Shown here: positions 23,211 to 35,700 of the stretch, in pieces
Layout of the letters: the number at the start of each line of letters is the position of its first letter
How positions within the stretch are numbered: the stretch's first letter is position 1
DNA from: Eucalyptus grandis
Lineage: Eukaryota; Streptophyta; Magnoliopsida; Myrtales; Myrtaceae
Direction: 5' to 3'
DNA: 64,000 nt
Assembly: GCF_016545825.1 (NCBI RefSeq)
Contig: NC_052614.1
Coordinates: 35,248,072-35,312,071, forward strand
Program-made: the position numbers and the translations under genes
Notes under the pieces: generated by a model
Databases searched by the model: none
Seen by the model: only the letters and a program-made list of their open reading frames with translations
What the model was told of the DNA's origin: nothing

Positions 23211-25211
23211 AACAAGACTTCCGAATTTATCCTAAGTCAAAATTCTAACCTAATTTACAAAAAAATGGACAATGGTCCTAACAAAAAGCAAATTATGTAA
23301 AACCAGTGGCATTTGAAAGTTTTAAAGGAGCCTTACGATTTTCTTTCTAGGAAAGGTTCGAGTTCAATCGAGGTCAATTTGGTGCTTGAGAATCAGCATT
23401 TGTAAAAACACACGTGGCAACCATTAACAAGTCAAAACATAGTATGCATTTATGACTTCTAAAATCACTTAACAATGAATGAGTGGCATGAAATTCACAT
23501 ACGGCAAAGGATTAAATGTGACAAATGATTCAGGTAAACATCTAACCTTAGGTCGGGATGCGAAAGAATCATATAAGTAATTGGCAATGTAAAATGACTA
23601 AGAATTGAGATGACATGCTTGATGTTTTTCCAATGCAACTAGCCTAATTAACACATAAAATTCACATACCAAATGATGCTCAATCATGTCAGACCATATA
23701 TGTACATGAACCTTGCAACACGTATTTTAAATGTCAAGAAGGCACTGATGTACGATTTGGCCTTTAAGAGTCCTTAATGAATGCATTTTGGTATGCTCGT
23801 GACAAACCTATGATCTAGCCTCAACATCAAAAAATATGCTTGATTCCATTTACCTAAGGACATGCAAAAATCTAACAAAAAATTCAACATATAGAATGCA
23901 CAATGACAAATGTTTTTCATTAAGACATCAAAATCTGATTGAGATCACACAAACTTGGATGAAAATAGCAAAACAGATGTGTAACATGAAATGTCCTAAT
24001 TGCAGCAAAACCCTAATGTATTTGAACATGCCATTGACACACCAAATGACTAGCAAATAATGCGAATCATACATCGTTGGAATGAAGACAACATGTAAGT
24101 CTTATGGAGATCATGAAGCCAAATGAACTTATTTACAAGTTCCTATTCACACAAATGTGATTCGGATTAGGTGCAGGCGCAAATCAACTTAAGCTCAGTT
24201 TTAGGCAATTTTGATTGACCAAAACATCTTCGAAAAATCTACAAAATATGTAAGTTATACTCAATACAATTTGGTATGAATCTCAAGAAGAAATTTTTTC
24301 TAGAATCTAATCACAAAAATAAAAAATTCAAAAATTGGAATAAGAATAGAACACTAAACCGATGACCTAAACTACTGCAGAATCGACTAGATTCCAAGGT
24401 ATTTTTTTTTAGGGTCAAACGATCTTTGTTTGGGGTGTACAACCTATCAAATTGAAGGTCACACAATCTATTTTTTAAGCCTAGAAGGACTCAAGATCAA
24501 ATAAGCTTATCTAGGATCTCATTTCAGGCCAAACAATAGGCATATCACAGACTTACGAAAATTGCAATTCAACATTAATCTCAAGTTCATCTCCAATAAG
24601 CGTCAAACTTTAGCAAATCCTCAAATAATTTCATCAATATTAGATCTAAAGATATCATTTGGATAATCTTGATCTCGCTTCATCAAATTCGAGTTCGAGA
24701 TGTTTACGTTTTTGCATTTATCTTTGATTTTGAATGCAATTGGACGAAGAGATCATCGTCGGAACACAATCAAGGTTCTAAGAATCGGATCAAACCATCA
24801 TAGACTTCCACGGGATTGGCTAAACGGCTAATTCAGCTCTAGGATAGAATCGGTCTAGCAAGATCGGTCTTCGAGCGCTGGTGGAAGATAAGGCCACCAA
24901 AGCTAATCTGGTGGCTAATCCATCGGTTCCCAACCATCATAAAGTCGAGATCGGAGCTAGAGAGAGATCAGCAAGGGCTACTCCACCGATCTAGACAGCC
25001 AGACTAGTGATCAAGCTAGTTAACACAAAAATCGGCTCAGTCGATGGTTCCTTCAACCGCCGGATGGAGTGCTAGTATGAGCTAGTTAGTTGGCCATTAG
25101 AGGGAGCACCGACCACCAGTAGATTGAGGAGAGGAAGAGAATTGTTGGGGGGCTAGGCGGCGACCAATGGATTACGAGAATGAGGACGGTGAGCAGTAGT
25201 GAAGGCCAAAC

Positions 25212-25263
<52 letters not shown>

Positions 25264-26887
25264 AAGAGAGTTCAATGTTTAGTGAGAAAATCTACAGAAA
25301 AATGAGTCCCCTTGAAAATTGGAGAAAATGACGATGGTTAAAATTTTGATTTATTGGCCAAATTAAATGTTTAAAAGGCCAATCACATTTAAGATGCATC
25401 CTAGGACCGATCGGATGGGTCCGATATGTGAAAATTAGGATTTAAAACTAGAATTGCACTTAAGGGCCTAATTATGGGCTAAATCGCAAATGTACAAAAC
25501 CTTGAAAATGCAAGAGCATGAGGATAAAATTCACATGGTGAGGATCCCGAAACAGGTAGCTGGAGGTCCATAATTGGTCGGCGAAGGGCCAAACCAGCCC
25601 GCCTCACTAATGGCTAGTCGAACCAGTTGGATCGGTTCACGTCGGTTTGACCGGTTCTTGAACTGTCCTGACAAGTTTTGGCTGGTTCTTGTTGATTCAT
25701 GTCCATATGGTCCTTGTGGGTTCAGAATTTATGCAATTTGGTCCTTCAAAGACAAAATCGAAAAAAAAAATGGTCCAATTTGAAGAGAATTTGTCCAATT
25801 TAAATCAAATGAAGCCAATTAAACCCCATAAATGCAATCTGTGGGTTTTCTAAATTTTGCAATTCTTTGCCCAAAATTTTAAATTAGTTGAAATTGAATT
25901 CCATCAATATTGCAATAGATCTATTTGGCTAATTACCCATGCTTAGGATAACCAAATATATTTAAGTTGACCTTGTATTAAAGTGACAAGACCTAGGTCA
26001 AAAATAAATCGAGGTCTAACATGAAAATTAGACTATGATTCATGAAATTTAACCATAGTCTTACATGGGTCAATTTACATTCTTCATTTAGAGCTCGATG
26101 GCTCGATTTTCTTACATCCAAGAGAGTGAAATTCCTTAAATTGAGAAGTTCACATATGAATTTCTCAAAATAGACCTCGGATTTGGACTTATCTAAATAA
26201 AATGAATGGAAAACAATCGTTTGTTTGTGAATCATGAGTGATCGATTTTGACCCCCTAATTAAAGCTTAAAATGACAATTCACCTTTCAACACGGTAATT
26301 TGCAAAATTGAATGAATGAGTGGATTAGAAATAGTCCCTAGCCAAATGTAAAATGAATTACACCTAATTATGATTAAAAAAAAAGTAATTTTATTTTTAG
26401 TCGATTTAGAGCCCAAAACTGAAAAATTCAAAAACAAAGTTCTTAATTGAATTTTGTGAAATTTTTGATACAAAAATCAAAATAACACTAAAATAAAGTA
26501 TTTTGAAGATTTTTTATTTTTTTCAATTTTTTTAGTTAAAGGTTTAATCAAAAGTCAACTCTTTAGTTAACTTCTCCTAAAATATTGATTTTGAGCCAAA
26601 TCTTTGGATTTTTGAAAAAAAAAAAATGACAAAAGTGAAATTAAGTTTAATTGATATCTTTTTGGGTAAAAAGCCAATTTTTGACCTGAAGTTGACTTTT
26701 GATTAAAGGGTTGACTAAAAAGTCAACTCACAAGTCAACCGTTTTATTTTTCGTATTTTTGTTGGAAATGAATAGGAAAATGCTTAAAAGTGACAACACA
26801 AAAAAAAGAAATGAAAATCGATACTTTTTGGTCGAGAAATGGGCTTCGTTGCAATTGAAAGCCCTAATCTCGAGTTTTATCATTTTA
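23211..26887. other. Unassigned repeat-like DNA with a (GA)n microsatellite
   Basis: No gene recognised. A pure GA run occupies about 25218-25261. The right part (26500-26900) is rich in TTGACT/AGTCAA phrases (for example AAAGTCAACTC) and leads into an LTR terminus at 26918, so much of the stretch may belong to a minus-strand LTR element. Its other end was not found. Confidence 0.4.
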
Positions 26888-26918
26888 TGATGCGTTGACT
26901 AAAAATTAGGTGTCAACA
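26888..26918 (-). repeat. Terminus of a minus-strand LTR related to family B
   Basis: On the minus strand the sequence begins TGTTGACACCTAATTTTT, close to the LTR start at 41582 (TGTTGACACCTGAATTTTT). The junction with non-repeat DNA at 26919 cuts into an exon-like frame. Confidence 0.55.
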
Positions 26919-27178
26919 CCAACCACCTACTTTCCATCTCAACCACCTTATCAATACCAGCTTTTTCAACAGCGAAGTGAACTCAATAAGGAAAAGCATA
27001 TGAGTTGTCCTTTAAGTTGGCAGGTTAGCATAGCAAATGGCCCTTTTTAATGCATTCTTTTTAGAGCTTCCATGTTGTGTAAGTGAAGTAATCACAAGTT
27101 TTCTCATTACAGGGTAGTTTGGAATCCAGTGCCATAGATGAAATTACTAGCAAGAGAGCTAATGTAGTGTCCCAGTGA
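26919..27178 (+). pseudogene. Two 3' exon-like blocks of an unidentified gene, cut by an LTR
   Basis: Frame 26919-27023 (35 codons, PTTYFPSQPPYQYQLFQQ then ...CPLSWQ) ends at a donor GTTAGC. After an 89-base gap, the acceptor ATTACAG leads into 27113-27178 (GSLESSAIDEITSKRANVVSQ) with a TGA at 27176. Phase is kept across the junction. The Gln/Pro/Tyr-rich tail does not let me name the family. The upstream part was removed or displaced by the LTR ending at 26918. It may be the true end of a gene or chance. Confidence 0.35.
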
Positions 27179-27401
27179 ACCAGCATGTCATTGCATCGCA
27201 TAGACAGAACAAACTGTGGAAGAGCAATTTTTTTTTTATTAACTAAGTAGTAACAAAGTAATCATGGCTAATTACTTGATCCATTCCAAAAATATGAGAA
27301 AACTCATTTCTAAACAGAAATCTTTGAACTAAAAGCGACTACTCTAGATCTTCTTCCTCTACTTTGCATCGACGCAATAGACAAGAGTTGTTCCTCTCGA
27401 G

Positions 27402-29286
27402 TAGATGTGTTAAATGGGTAGAAAACCCATTTATCGACCCATTTATGCTTAAATGGGTCATTAATGGGTCAGCCTTTTTTTCCCAAGACACCCACGTGGG
27501 TTTTAAAAATAAACGGACTGGGTGTTAAATGGGTCTACTATATACCCATTTACCAACCCATCAAAATAAACCCATTAGGCAGTAACCCACGAAGGCCACG
27601 CCCACGATTGACGATTCTACGACCACGACCCCCTCTTCGCTTTCGATTCGCTGCCACCTCCATCGCCTCGTCACCGCTTGCCGCCGCCCATCGTCGCCTC
27701 ATCGCCGCTTGCTGCCACTCATCGTCGCCTTGCCACCACCCATCATCACCTTGTCGCCGCCCATCTCGATTTCGCGAAGCACGTCAATCGGCATCTTCAT
27801 TCGACATCGAATCCAGAATCTGCAAAACCCTAAAAGCAACACTCGTCTGCTCGCCGCGGACGGCTCGCGGATCCATCGTCGGAGGATGGAGCCACTCGGT
27901 TCAAGTACTCCGTCTCAACACGCAGTCGTGGATTTCATTTTGAGTTCGGGCTTGTTGTTTTACGTAATTGAGAGCGCACGTGTGGCAGGATGGTCCCGAC
28001 GACATGTTTGATCGATGACCGGATGCTTAGTGTCGTCAATTCGCCTGCAGAAGTGGTGATTTTGCTCGAGTCGATTCGACGGTGGAAGTGGTTTGTTCTG
28101 TGCTAGGTTGATGTGTGTTTTTTCTGCTGCGAACTTGGAAGGGTGCCCGAAATGCGGTGTTAGAGCAGATTGTGTTTTCTTATGTGATAAACGAATGGAC
28201 TTTTTGGGGGAATTCTGTAATCGGATGATGCTTACAAGTACCGGTGTTTTTGTTTGCATTCATCTGATTATGTCTCCTTAGTTTCGGTCTCCTTGTGTGT
28301 TTTAATTCTAGGACTTGAAGATGGAGGAACTCTTTGTGGCCATACTCTCAATGCTTCTCGTTTTGGCGCTTATTCCGCTGTTTGTATGGAAGCGGCGAAA
28401 GGATTCTTCATCAACCGATACGCACGAAGAAGGACAAGATCAGGTTTATTTCCAATACTTCTTTCTGCATTCGGTAGTGCGTTCAAAACAGATAAAACCA
28501 TTTGTTGCTAGGGCTGTGTGGATCAAAATATACTCTTTGTCCAGTCATTTTGTGAGTTACGGGAGAGCCATGTACTGCAGTTGATCTTCATTTTTTATTT
28601 CCCTTATGGGCAGTTCGCTCTATTGCTGGTGGTGACCGCTTTGTGAGTTACGGGAGAGCCGGATCCAGTGGAGTTGCAGCAGGTGGTATCTTGCGAATAG
28701 AGAGTTGTTGCGGTTCCTCAAGCTTAGGCCCAGAAAGTTCTAAGTGAAGGTAAGGATGAATTTGATGACTGCTGCTAATTGGAAAAATGATACTAGAGAA
28801 GGATAGATTGGTTTCACTTTTTACGTTGGAACCCTTGTGAGAATACTTACATAATTTGCTCAATCATATTATATATCCTCTAGAGCTCGTCGAGCAAGCT
28901 CGAGGCTCGCTTGTGGCCGATTGCCAACCGTTGTCATGGCCAGCAGCCGGGCAAAGAAGAAGAAGAAGAAAAAAGAAAAAAGAAAAAGAAAATTTATATT
29001 TAAAAAATAAAAATAATTAAAATTCGATTTTTTAAAATAATTATTTTAAAAATTATAAAAATTTTCCATTAAATTTGTATTTTATAAAATTATTTTAGCA
29101 ATACCATTTTTTTTAAATATATATAATAAATTAAGTTTAGTTAAATGGGTTGGGTATGGGTCGGGTATGGGTCAAAATTTTTGCATTGCAATAAACGGGT
29201 CATAAACGGGTTAAATGGGTCAATTTGGGTCGGACCATTTATGACCCGACCCAAACCCGACCCGACCCACCCGTTTAACGGGTCTA
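27402..29286 (+). mobile_element. Gene-carrying hAT-type (Pack-type) element with 8-bp target duplication
   Basis: The perfect 8-base direct repeat CTCTCGAG at 27394-27401 and 29287-29294 flanks an 1885-bp segment. Its ends are inverted repeats: TAGATGTGTTAAATGGGT on the left, and TAGACCCGTTAAACGGGT as the complement of the right end. An 8-bp duplication and a short TA(G)-starting TIR are hAT hallmarks. Both subterminal regions are dense in AAATGGGT/ACCCGACCC repeats in opposite orientation (27409-27590 and 29140-29286), as in many non-autonomous plant hATs. No transposase is present. Instead the middle (about 27595-28745) looks like a captured host-gene 5' region. Confidence 0.85.
28321..28740 (+). 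pseudogene. Captured gene fragment, probably exon 1 of a DDRGK1/UFBP1-like gene
   Basis: ATG at 28321 follows an acceptor-like TTCTAG and opens 41 codons ending at a clean donor (CAG|GTTTAT, exon 28321-28443). The peptide is a short acidic start, a hydrophobic helix (residues 5-23, VAILSMLLVLALIPLFVW) and a KRRKDSSS basic stop. That pattern recalls the N-terminal ER anchor of plant DDRGK1, an adaptor in UFM1 conjugation on the ER. A weak second block (GRAGSSGVAAGG, about 28650-28690) could be a decayed second exon. Nothing of the coiled-coil or C-terminal DDRGK domain follows. The GC-rich stretch 27595-27960 would be the captured leader. The gene name is my inference from the N-terminus only. 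Confidence 0.45.
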
Positions 29287-29639
29287 CTCTCGAGTCACTT
29301 GACGCTACACCTATTGTGAAAGAAATGGGAACATCGTATCTCCATCACCTTCTCTGCCCCCATCTAGTTCTTCTAAACAAATACAACAATGTCCATCACC
29401 CGTCCCAAGTAGAGCTATCCTTCTGCTCGAGCTTTTTGATGGTGCTTCTCGGGACATCCCGTGACTTGATCGACATCTAACTCATATCCTACAAAAGACA
29501 TTTATATAAAGAAAGCAAAAAGCTCATTACAAATGTGAGTTTTGCCAAACGGTATTTATGCTAAAGTTACCTTTCAATACTATTTGAGATTACAATTTAC
29601 CAAATGGTGTAACATTTAGGAAAATCCCTTTACCTCAAA

Positions 29640-30228
29640 AGTATTTGTATTCTCCCAAAGTCGAACCAAACGAGCCCATTGTCCTCTGCATAGTTAGCAA
29701 GAAGTACACGACGATTTTGATCAGTCTCATGTGCCTCTCCATGAATGGTCTTCGGTTTGTTTTCTATACAATATAGAAGTCTTAAATCTTTCCAAGTTAA
29801 AGGATATGTTAGCTCTATGAAAAATATTTTCGGGAAAATATCTTCATCATTTTTTGATAATTGGTTCGCTTGGGAAAATGAGTCCATAAAAAATGTTTTC
29901 TTAATTAATAGAAAATGTTTTCCTATCAAAACTTAAATTCAATAACATGATTTCTACTTTAAAAAAATCAGAAAACATTTTCTTAATCTACCAAAGCTTA
30001 GATTCATGTGCTTGGTTAATAAAACGATTGCTCCTATAAAAATATATTTTTAACAAATTCGAATTTTTATTCTTTTATTTTAAAAAAAAATCGCACTTTT
30101 TATTTAATTTTTTTTCTTTCTCTTTCTTTTTGCTTCTTCTTGGCCGTCCCGACCACAGTGATGGCCAGCAAGTTCTGACCTCACCAAATTGGGCGAGCTC
30201 GGGGGCTCGAGCGGCGAGGCTCAAACCT
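29640..30228 (-). repeat. Partial copy of the GAAAATATTTTCC-type TIR element (family D)
   Basis: GAAAATGTTTTC phrases and a GAGCTCG...GGCTCGAG centre with (minus-strand) AAGAAGAAGCAAAAAG match, in opposite orientation, the element at 43930-44895. It is truncated on the right where LTR B begins. Confidence 0.5.
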
Positions 30229-30505
30229 TCGAAGAAGGCGTGCTAGCTGGCACGAGGGGAAAAAGAGCATAACAAAAAAGATTTGCAAAAAGCGAGCGAG
30301 GAGTGGGTGAGTGAACAGGGGTGTTGCGCAAGGCAGAAAAGAAACAAAGAAGAGAGGAGGGAGGAACTTGACAGAAACAAAGAATCAGAGACAGGGAGAG
30401 AGGCTCGTCCATTGTTGCTCACAGAAGAATGAGGGATGTCGTCGTTTTTTGGAGGAGGCGGCCACTGAAGAGGCGAGCTGCATAGAGCTTGGTGTGAGTG
30501 TGAGG

Positions 30506-31337
30506 TGTTAGAAAAATATGGCTTCGAAATGGGTTGAACAATGAAATCGGATTGAGTAAAACAACTCGGACTTTGAGGCGTGATATCACTTTCTTTAAGA
30601 ATTTATTTGCCCCACAACGTTGCTAATGGTCATCGGAAAAAATCCTCCAGGATACAACAAATTCTCGGGTGAGAATACTAGATAGCAATTCTTGTATTTC
30701 TTCAGGGTCTCTCTAAGAAAACAATCGAAAAATTGGCTGCAGTTTTTCAGAAAGAAGACTCGAAAAATGACCACATTTTTCTTTCCGAAAAATGACCACA
30801 TTTTTTTTCATTTTTCTTTCCGAAAAAATGACAAGTATATATATGAAACGGTCTTGCAACTCTTCGTGAAAATTGCCAAAGAATGAACAAACACGTCTTT
30901 TAGAAAATTGTTCGGATAAACAAATGCGACTCTTCGGAAGAAGTCGAAAACCGAACAATTGCAACCTTTCAGAAAAAAAATTGCAAAACCGAATAACTAA
31001 TTTTTTCAAAGGTTGTCTTGAAAAGACACAAATAAAATTCGGAATAATAGTTTTATTTTTAAATAGAATTTCGAATTTTCGTTTTATATTTCATTTCCGA
31101 AAATTCTCAAATTAAAAGGCAATCTTTGAATTAAAAAAATAAAAATAAATAGCAAGGGATTAATGCAATTATTCGCGCACCCGCACGCGAGTATGGTAGG
31201 GTCTAGGCCCACCCAATCATTCATTTAACTACAAAAAGGAATTCCCACATTTATAAATTGACCCACTTGCTCCCACCTTTTCTATGTGGGACAAAGTAAA
31301 AAGCACTCATTTTGTTTTAACAAACAAAATTCCAACA
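30506..31337 (+). mobile_element. Solo LTR (832 bp, copia-like) nested in left LTR B
   Basis: Starts TGTTAGAAAAAT and ends AAAATTCCAACA, with a perfect 5-bp duplication TGAGG at 30501-30505 and 31338-31342. The right LTR B shows the unoccupied site (GCGAGGTGTGCTCGACC near 42330). Internal sequences were lost by LTR-LTR recombination. The interior is rich in GAAAAAT/CGGAAGA repeats and encodes nothing. Confidence 0.9.
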
Positions 31338-32774
31338 TGAGGTGTGCTCGACTAAGAGGAAGAAGAAGAATGTGTCGAATGGGCTCGACGTTCTGAGATA
31401 GAGGACCCGGAAGGAGCACCAGCGAGAGACAAAGCTAAGGAGGCCATTCACGTTTGCCGAATCCACCGTAGTGTCATCCCAGAACCAGGTGATGTCCCGG
31501 GCGACTTATTTTCCTCTTCTTCGTTGAAGCGCAAAGTGTCGAAATCTGTTGGCAAATTTTTGATCGAAATGAGTGATACCTCAGCTTTTGTGACAGATAA
31601 TGACAATCTAGAGCTATGTGTAGCATGTTCGGACCGAGAACCATCTTAAAATTTAGCTTGGATTTCAATTTTCGAACTGCATAACATATTTCGACCAAAA
31701 AAAAAAAAACTGCATAACATATGTTTGACAAAATGCGTGAACGATATACCGAAGTCCATATTGTCCGATCAATGTTTAGAAGCCAGTTTAACGCTTGATT
31801 CTTACTATGTGGTTGAACTATGTCTCATATCATGCCTATATGTGTTTTCGTTGTGTTTTCATGCGATTCGGTGAAAATCCATGTTCGAGTTGGTCGGCAA
31901 TGGATCCTCCCTCCTTCCGGCCGATGATTTCCTCACAGACGATGCCCGCAGTTTAAGACCGCTACAGTTAGCTTCCTACGTCCATCTCCTTGCTTTGTGT
32001 ATATCTATTCACATTTGATCGCTGGCTAGGATTATATTCTACAGATTTTAGTTTCGTCCTGGCTTTTCCTTTTTTGTTTTCTGGTCGTCGGAGTGAGCGG
32101 CGGCAAGTAGATGACCTGCGGTTCTAGGGGCCGGCGATGATAGAGGATGGTGTGGCTTCGAGGTTTAAGGGCTTAGGAAAGGTGAGTTGCAGACGAGGAA
32201 ATTCGGTGAAGAAAGTTGCGGGGAAGGAGACAGCTTCGGGGGGTTGAAGATGAATGGGATAAAGAGACAAAATAGGGAAAAGGACAAAAGAGAAAAGAAA
32301 AAGAATAAAGGTAGAAATGAAAAAAAAAAAAAAAAATCTGAGCAGGCCGGATCGGGTCGGGTTTACCCGATCCAAGCCGTTCCCGAGTATAATAATTAAA
32401 AAAATTTAAAATTTAAAAATCGAAAATAATAAAAATAATAAAAAAATAAAGAATTTAGAAATCAGAAAATAAAAAAAATTAAAAACTTTAGGAAATAATA
32501 AAAAAATTTAGAAAAATTTCAAAATAAAAATAGAAATTTTAGAAAATCATTAAAAAATAAAAATAAAATTAGAAAAATTCATTAAAAAAATAAAAAAATA
32601 ATTAAAAATTGGAAAACCCTTGGAAACTAAAACCTAAAATTAGATATGCCTTTAGGGCTTTACAAATAGGGTATCTTGTTTTGCTTTGTTTTGTTTTCAT
32701 TTTTAGCGATAATTTTAGGACACTTGCATACTTCCCATTATGATTATAATTTATTGTGTTTTTTTCAATATTTG

Positions 32775-35700
32775 TGTGACATCCTGATTTTTTTATTTTG
32801 TTTTCGATTGAATGAGTTAGGTTTTTCATTGACGCGCCTATAGTCTTTTTCTCTGAGTTAATCACTCACGAGATAACTAGTATAACTGGTGAAGCCGTTA
32901 AAGATTTTAATGCAATAAACTTAAGAATTTGATAAAAAATCGACTGATCAACCGTGCTAATTTGCAAGGGTTAATACGGTACTGTCAAAATCGATCAGAG
33001 GTTAGAGATAGGCTGGTTCGATAAAGGCATGTGATTAAAGTGTGGGTGATTTCACCTAATTGCAAAATTCTCGTCGAATGGCACTAAACTGATTTTTCTG
33101 TCATTTCTGTACCTTGTGCTCGTAATTGAAACCTCACGATTTTCATGACAACCGATAGTCGCCAATGAGTCGAAGTTTACAATGTGGCTCGAAATAATCG
33201 ATTATGGATCAAATGCGCTAAAAATTCCTAAAAGCTACCAAGTAGGTTAGGTTACGCTAAAATCGCACTCGGTTGAAATTAGCTGCGAAATTGAACTTGA
33301 TTTAGAAATTGAAAATTCTATCATGTTACAATTTATTTTAGGAACGTTGACTCGTCCTTTGAAGATTTTTTTGCAAACCCAAGTTTTTGGTGGAAATTCA
33401 AAATTAGGCTATTTTGGACTAGGAAAATTAGAGGACTGTTTTTGGTTGCATTTTTGGCGTTCATGTTGGACTAATTGGCAAAGAAAAGTGTGGAATGTGA
33501 TGTGGGCACCTTGGCTGAATTTATGGGCACCAATTTGAGTCATATTGAAGAGGAATTGAGTTGAGATTGGAAGGGAATTGAGAACAATTCATAGGTCCAT
33601 GGGGCTGCAACATTTTGGACCCTTTGGATGGCTTGTTGAGGAAGATTTGAGAGGGAAAGTGGTTGAGGATGAAGGCTAAACATGGTGGGGGCAAGTGTGA
33701 TGAGTGTTTGAGATATTATTTGTGGACTTTGGAGGCCATTTGGGTCCCCCCTTTAGCTGAGCACTTCTTCTTCCTCCTTGGCTTTGCTTTATCCATTGTT
33801 GTGGTGTTAGAGCTCAAAACCAAAGAGACTAGCCCCTCACGCCGTCGATCGCCTATGCCTCTCGTCCGAGCAGCCGTCGTCCACCCGAGTTGTTGCCAAC
33901 CTCCTGCTCGCTTGTCGCCTCTCGTGCCATCGTCCGCACGTCCAGACCATCCTGGTCGTCGTCCCGAAGCTCCTAGCCACCGTTGCAGCTCTGCCTGAGC
34001 TTCTGCGCCACCGATCCAAGCTGTCGTCGACCCTTACAGCATCGCTTGGTCCCGCCCCGCCTATCCCGCCGCAGTTGGATCGCTCGACCAGCCTTCTTGA
34101 CCCAAGGACAGAAGTTCGAGTCTCAGCCCAAGCTGAGACTTGCAGGCTGTTTTCGGAGCCCGTCCGGACCTCTTTTGGCGTTGCTCTAGGCTTGTGTCTC
34201 GCTTGCGTCCACATCACCGTGGACTCACCGACCCACTAATCCGGTGAGTTTACTTACTAAACTCTGCTTATGGAATTAATAACGTGTAGTAGGTAATTAG
34301 ATTAGGCTAAGTATGGCTTACGTGGTTAGTCAGTTTTGATTAGTGAACAATTGTTAGGTGGTTAGAATAGATTGATTAAAAGCTAAATGGATTGTACTAT
34401 TTATGTGAATAGGTGCATTAATTTTCTAGGTCCGTTTAGATGGTTAAATTAGCATTTCCCGCCTAGGTTTGCATTTATTGGATTGCTTTGCATTTATTTA
34501 ATTAATTTTGTAATTAATTTAATTATTTAATATTTTCTGAAAATTATACCAGGATAGCAAGTGACCGGAATTTCGTGCTAATTACAGTGGTGTACTCAGT
34601 TTATGCAATTAAATGTTAATTTGTGCAAATTGAGTGATGATTGTGATTTTGAGTTATTGTTTTAAAATTATGAAATTTTGGTATTTAATTAAAAAATACC
34701 GGGTGTCGGGTTTTGACACCGAAAATGATTTTAAATACTATATCAAATAGTGGAATTTTAAAAGGAAATATATCAATTTTTAAAGTTCGATCTAACCGTG
34801 TACTCACACACGATTATTTTCATCGTGTGTTTTTAATATGAAGAAAATAGGCCAAGTGCATTATCTTAATTAAAACATTTGAGTGTAATGCACGGTGTCC
34901 TTGGCCGGAATTGAATGATCGTGTGATGGTTAAGAGAACTTGTCCCCGATGTGCGTCGAGTGGACGTTGCCCCTATATGGGATGCCCTAGCAATGGATGT
35001 TAGATCGCGGTAGAGGCCGGACCGAAGCTCCTTCGGGAATGCCGTCCCCGATGTGTGTCGAGTGGACGTTACCATGCTTAAGGGATGAGACGATGCCTGG
35101 CTACACCAGAGGATTGATGTGCATCGGGTAAAACTGCTTGTGCGGGTAGTAGTCAATTGGAATGCGTGATTGATTGAGATAGATGCGCCGGATTATGAGA
35201 TAAAATTGTGTGGCACGGAATGTGATGTGTCATAACAATTTGGCCCTATAATCAGGACCCCTGTGATTGATTGAGATTTGAGTGAAACGTTCTAATTGAT
35301 GTGTGCATTTATTATATGCATCTGTGATATGAATTGTACTGACGTGCATGAATGAACTGAGACATTGAGTCTTCTGTGATGTGTGGTTAGACTACCTTTA
35401 GACATATTTTCTTCCTAGTCGGGCTTTAGGGGGTGAACTAAGGCATTGAATCTCACCCCGTCGTGGGCTCAATCTTTTCAGGTCCTTAGATGGCGATCCC
35501 TCTGGTTCGTTTTGGATAGCCTTGGAGGATTTCTAAGTGGAGTATAGACGTCCCTATCTCCGGGAGTCACTGATTCCATGAGCTTGTTGTGACCACTATC
35601 TGGGTTGATGAAGGCCTACCTCAGAGGGTACGTCATTGATTCAGGGTGTGGCTTTGCCATGAGCTCAATGGGTACAGGGAAGGTCCCCTTCAGGGTTTTG

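Larger units (their letters stand above)
27341..29480 (-). pseudogene. RING-H2 finger (E3 ubiquitin ligase type) pseudogene interrupted by a hAT-type insertion
   Basis: Minus-strand pieces on both sides of the 27402-29286 element join into one RING finger. On the right side (29480-29287): DVPRSTIKKLE, then after a frameshift GHCCICLEELD, and after another FFHNRCSVK. On the left side (27401-27341): LERNNSCLLRRCKVEEEDLE and a stop. Together these follow the order C-x2-C ... H-x2-C ... W-L-E ... C-x2-C of plant RING-H2 proteins. The expected Trp codon is a stop, the expected Cys-Pro-Leu-Cys is Cys-Leu-Leu-Arg, and the PCSH block is disrupted. RING proteins pass ubiquitin from E2 to substrates; this copy has lost zinc ligands and its frame. 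Confidence 0.7.

Noticed and set aside
33663..34217. Possible gene in the GC-rich part of giant LTR A2 (frames on both strands)
   Set aside because: The same segment recurs inverted in A3 (39570-40230), so it is part of the LTR. No frame is kept between copies.
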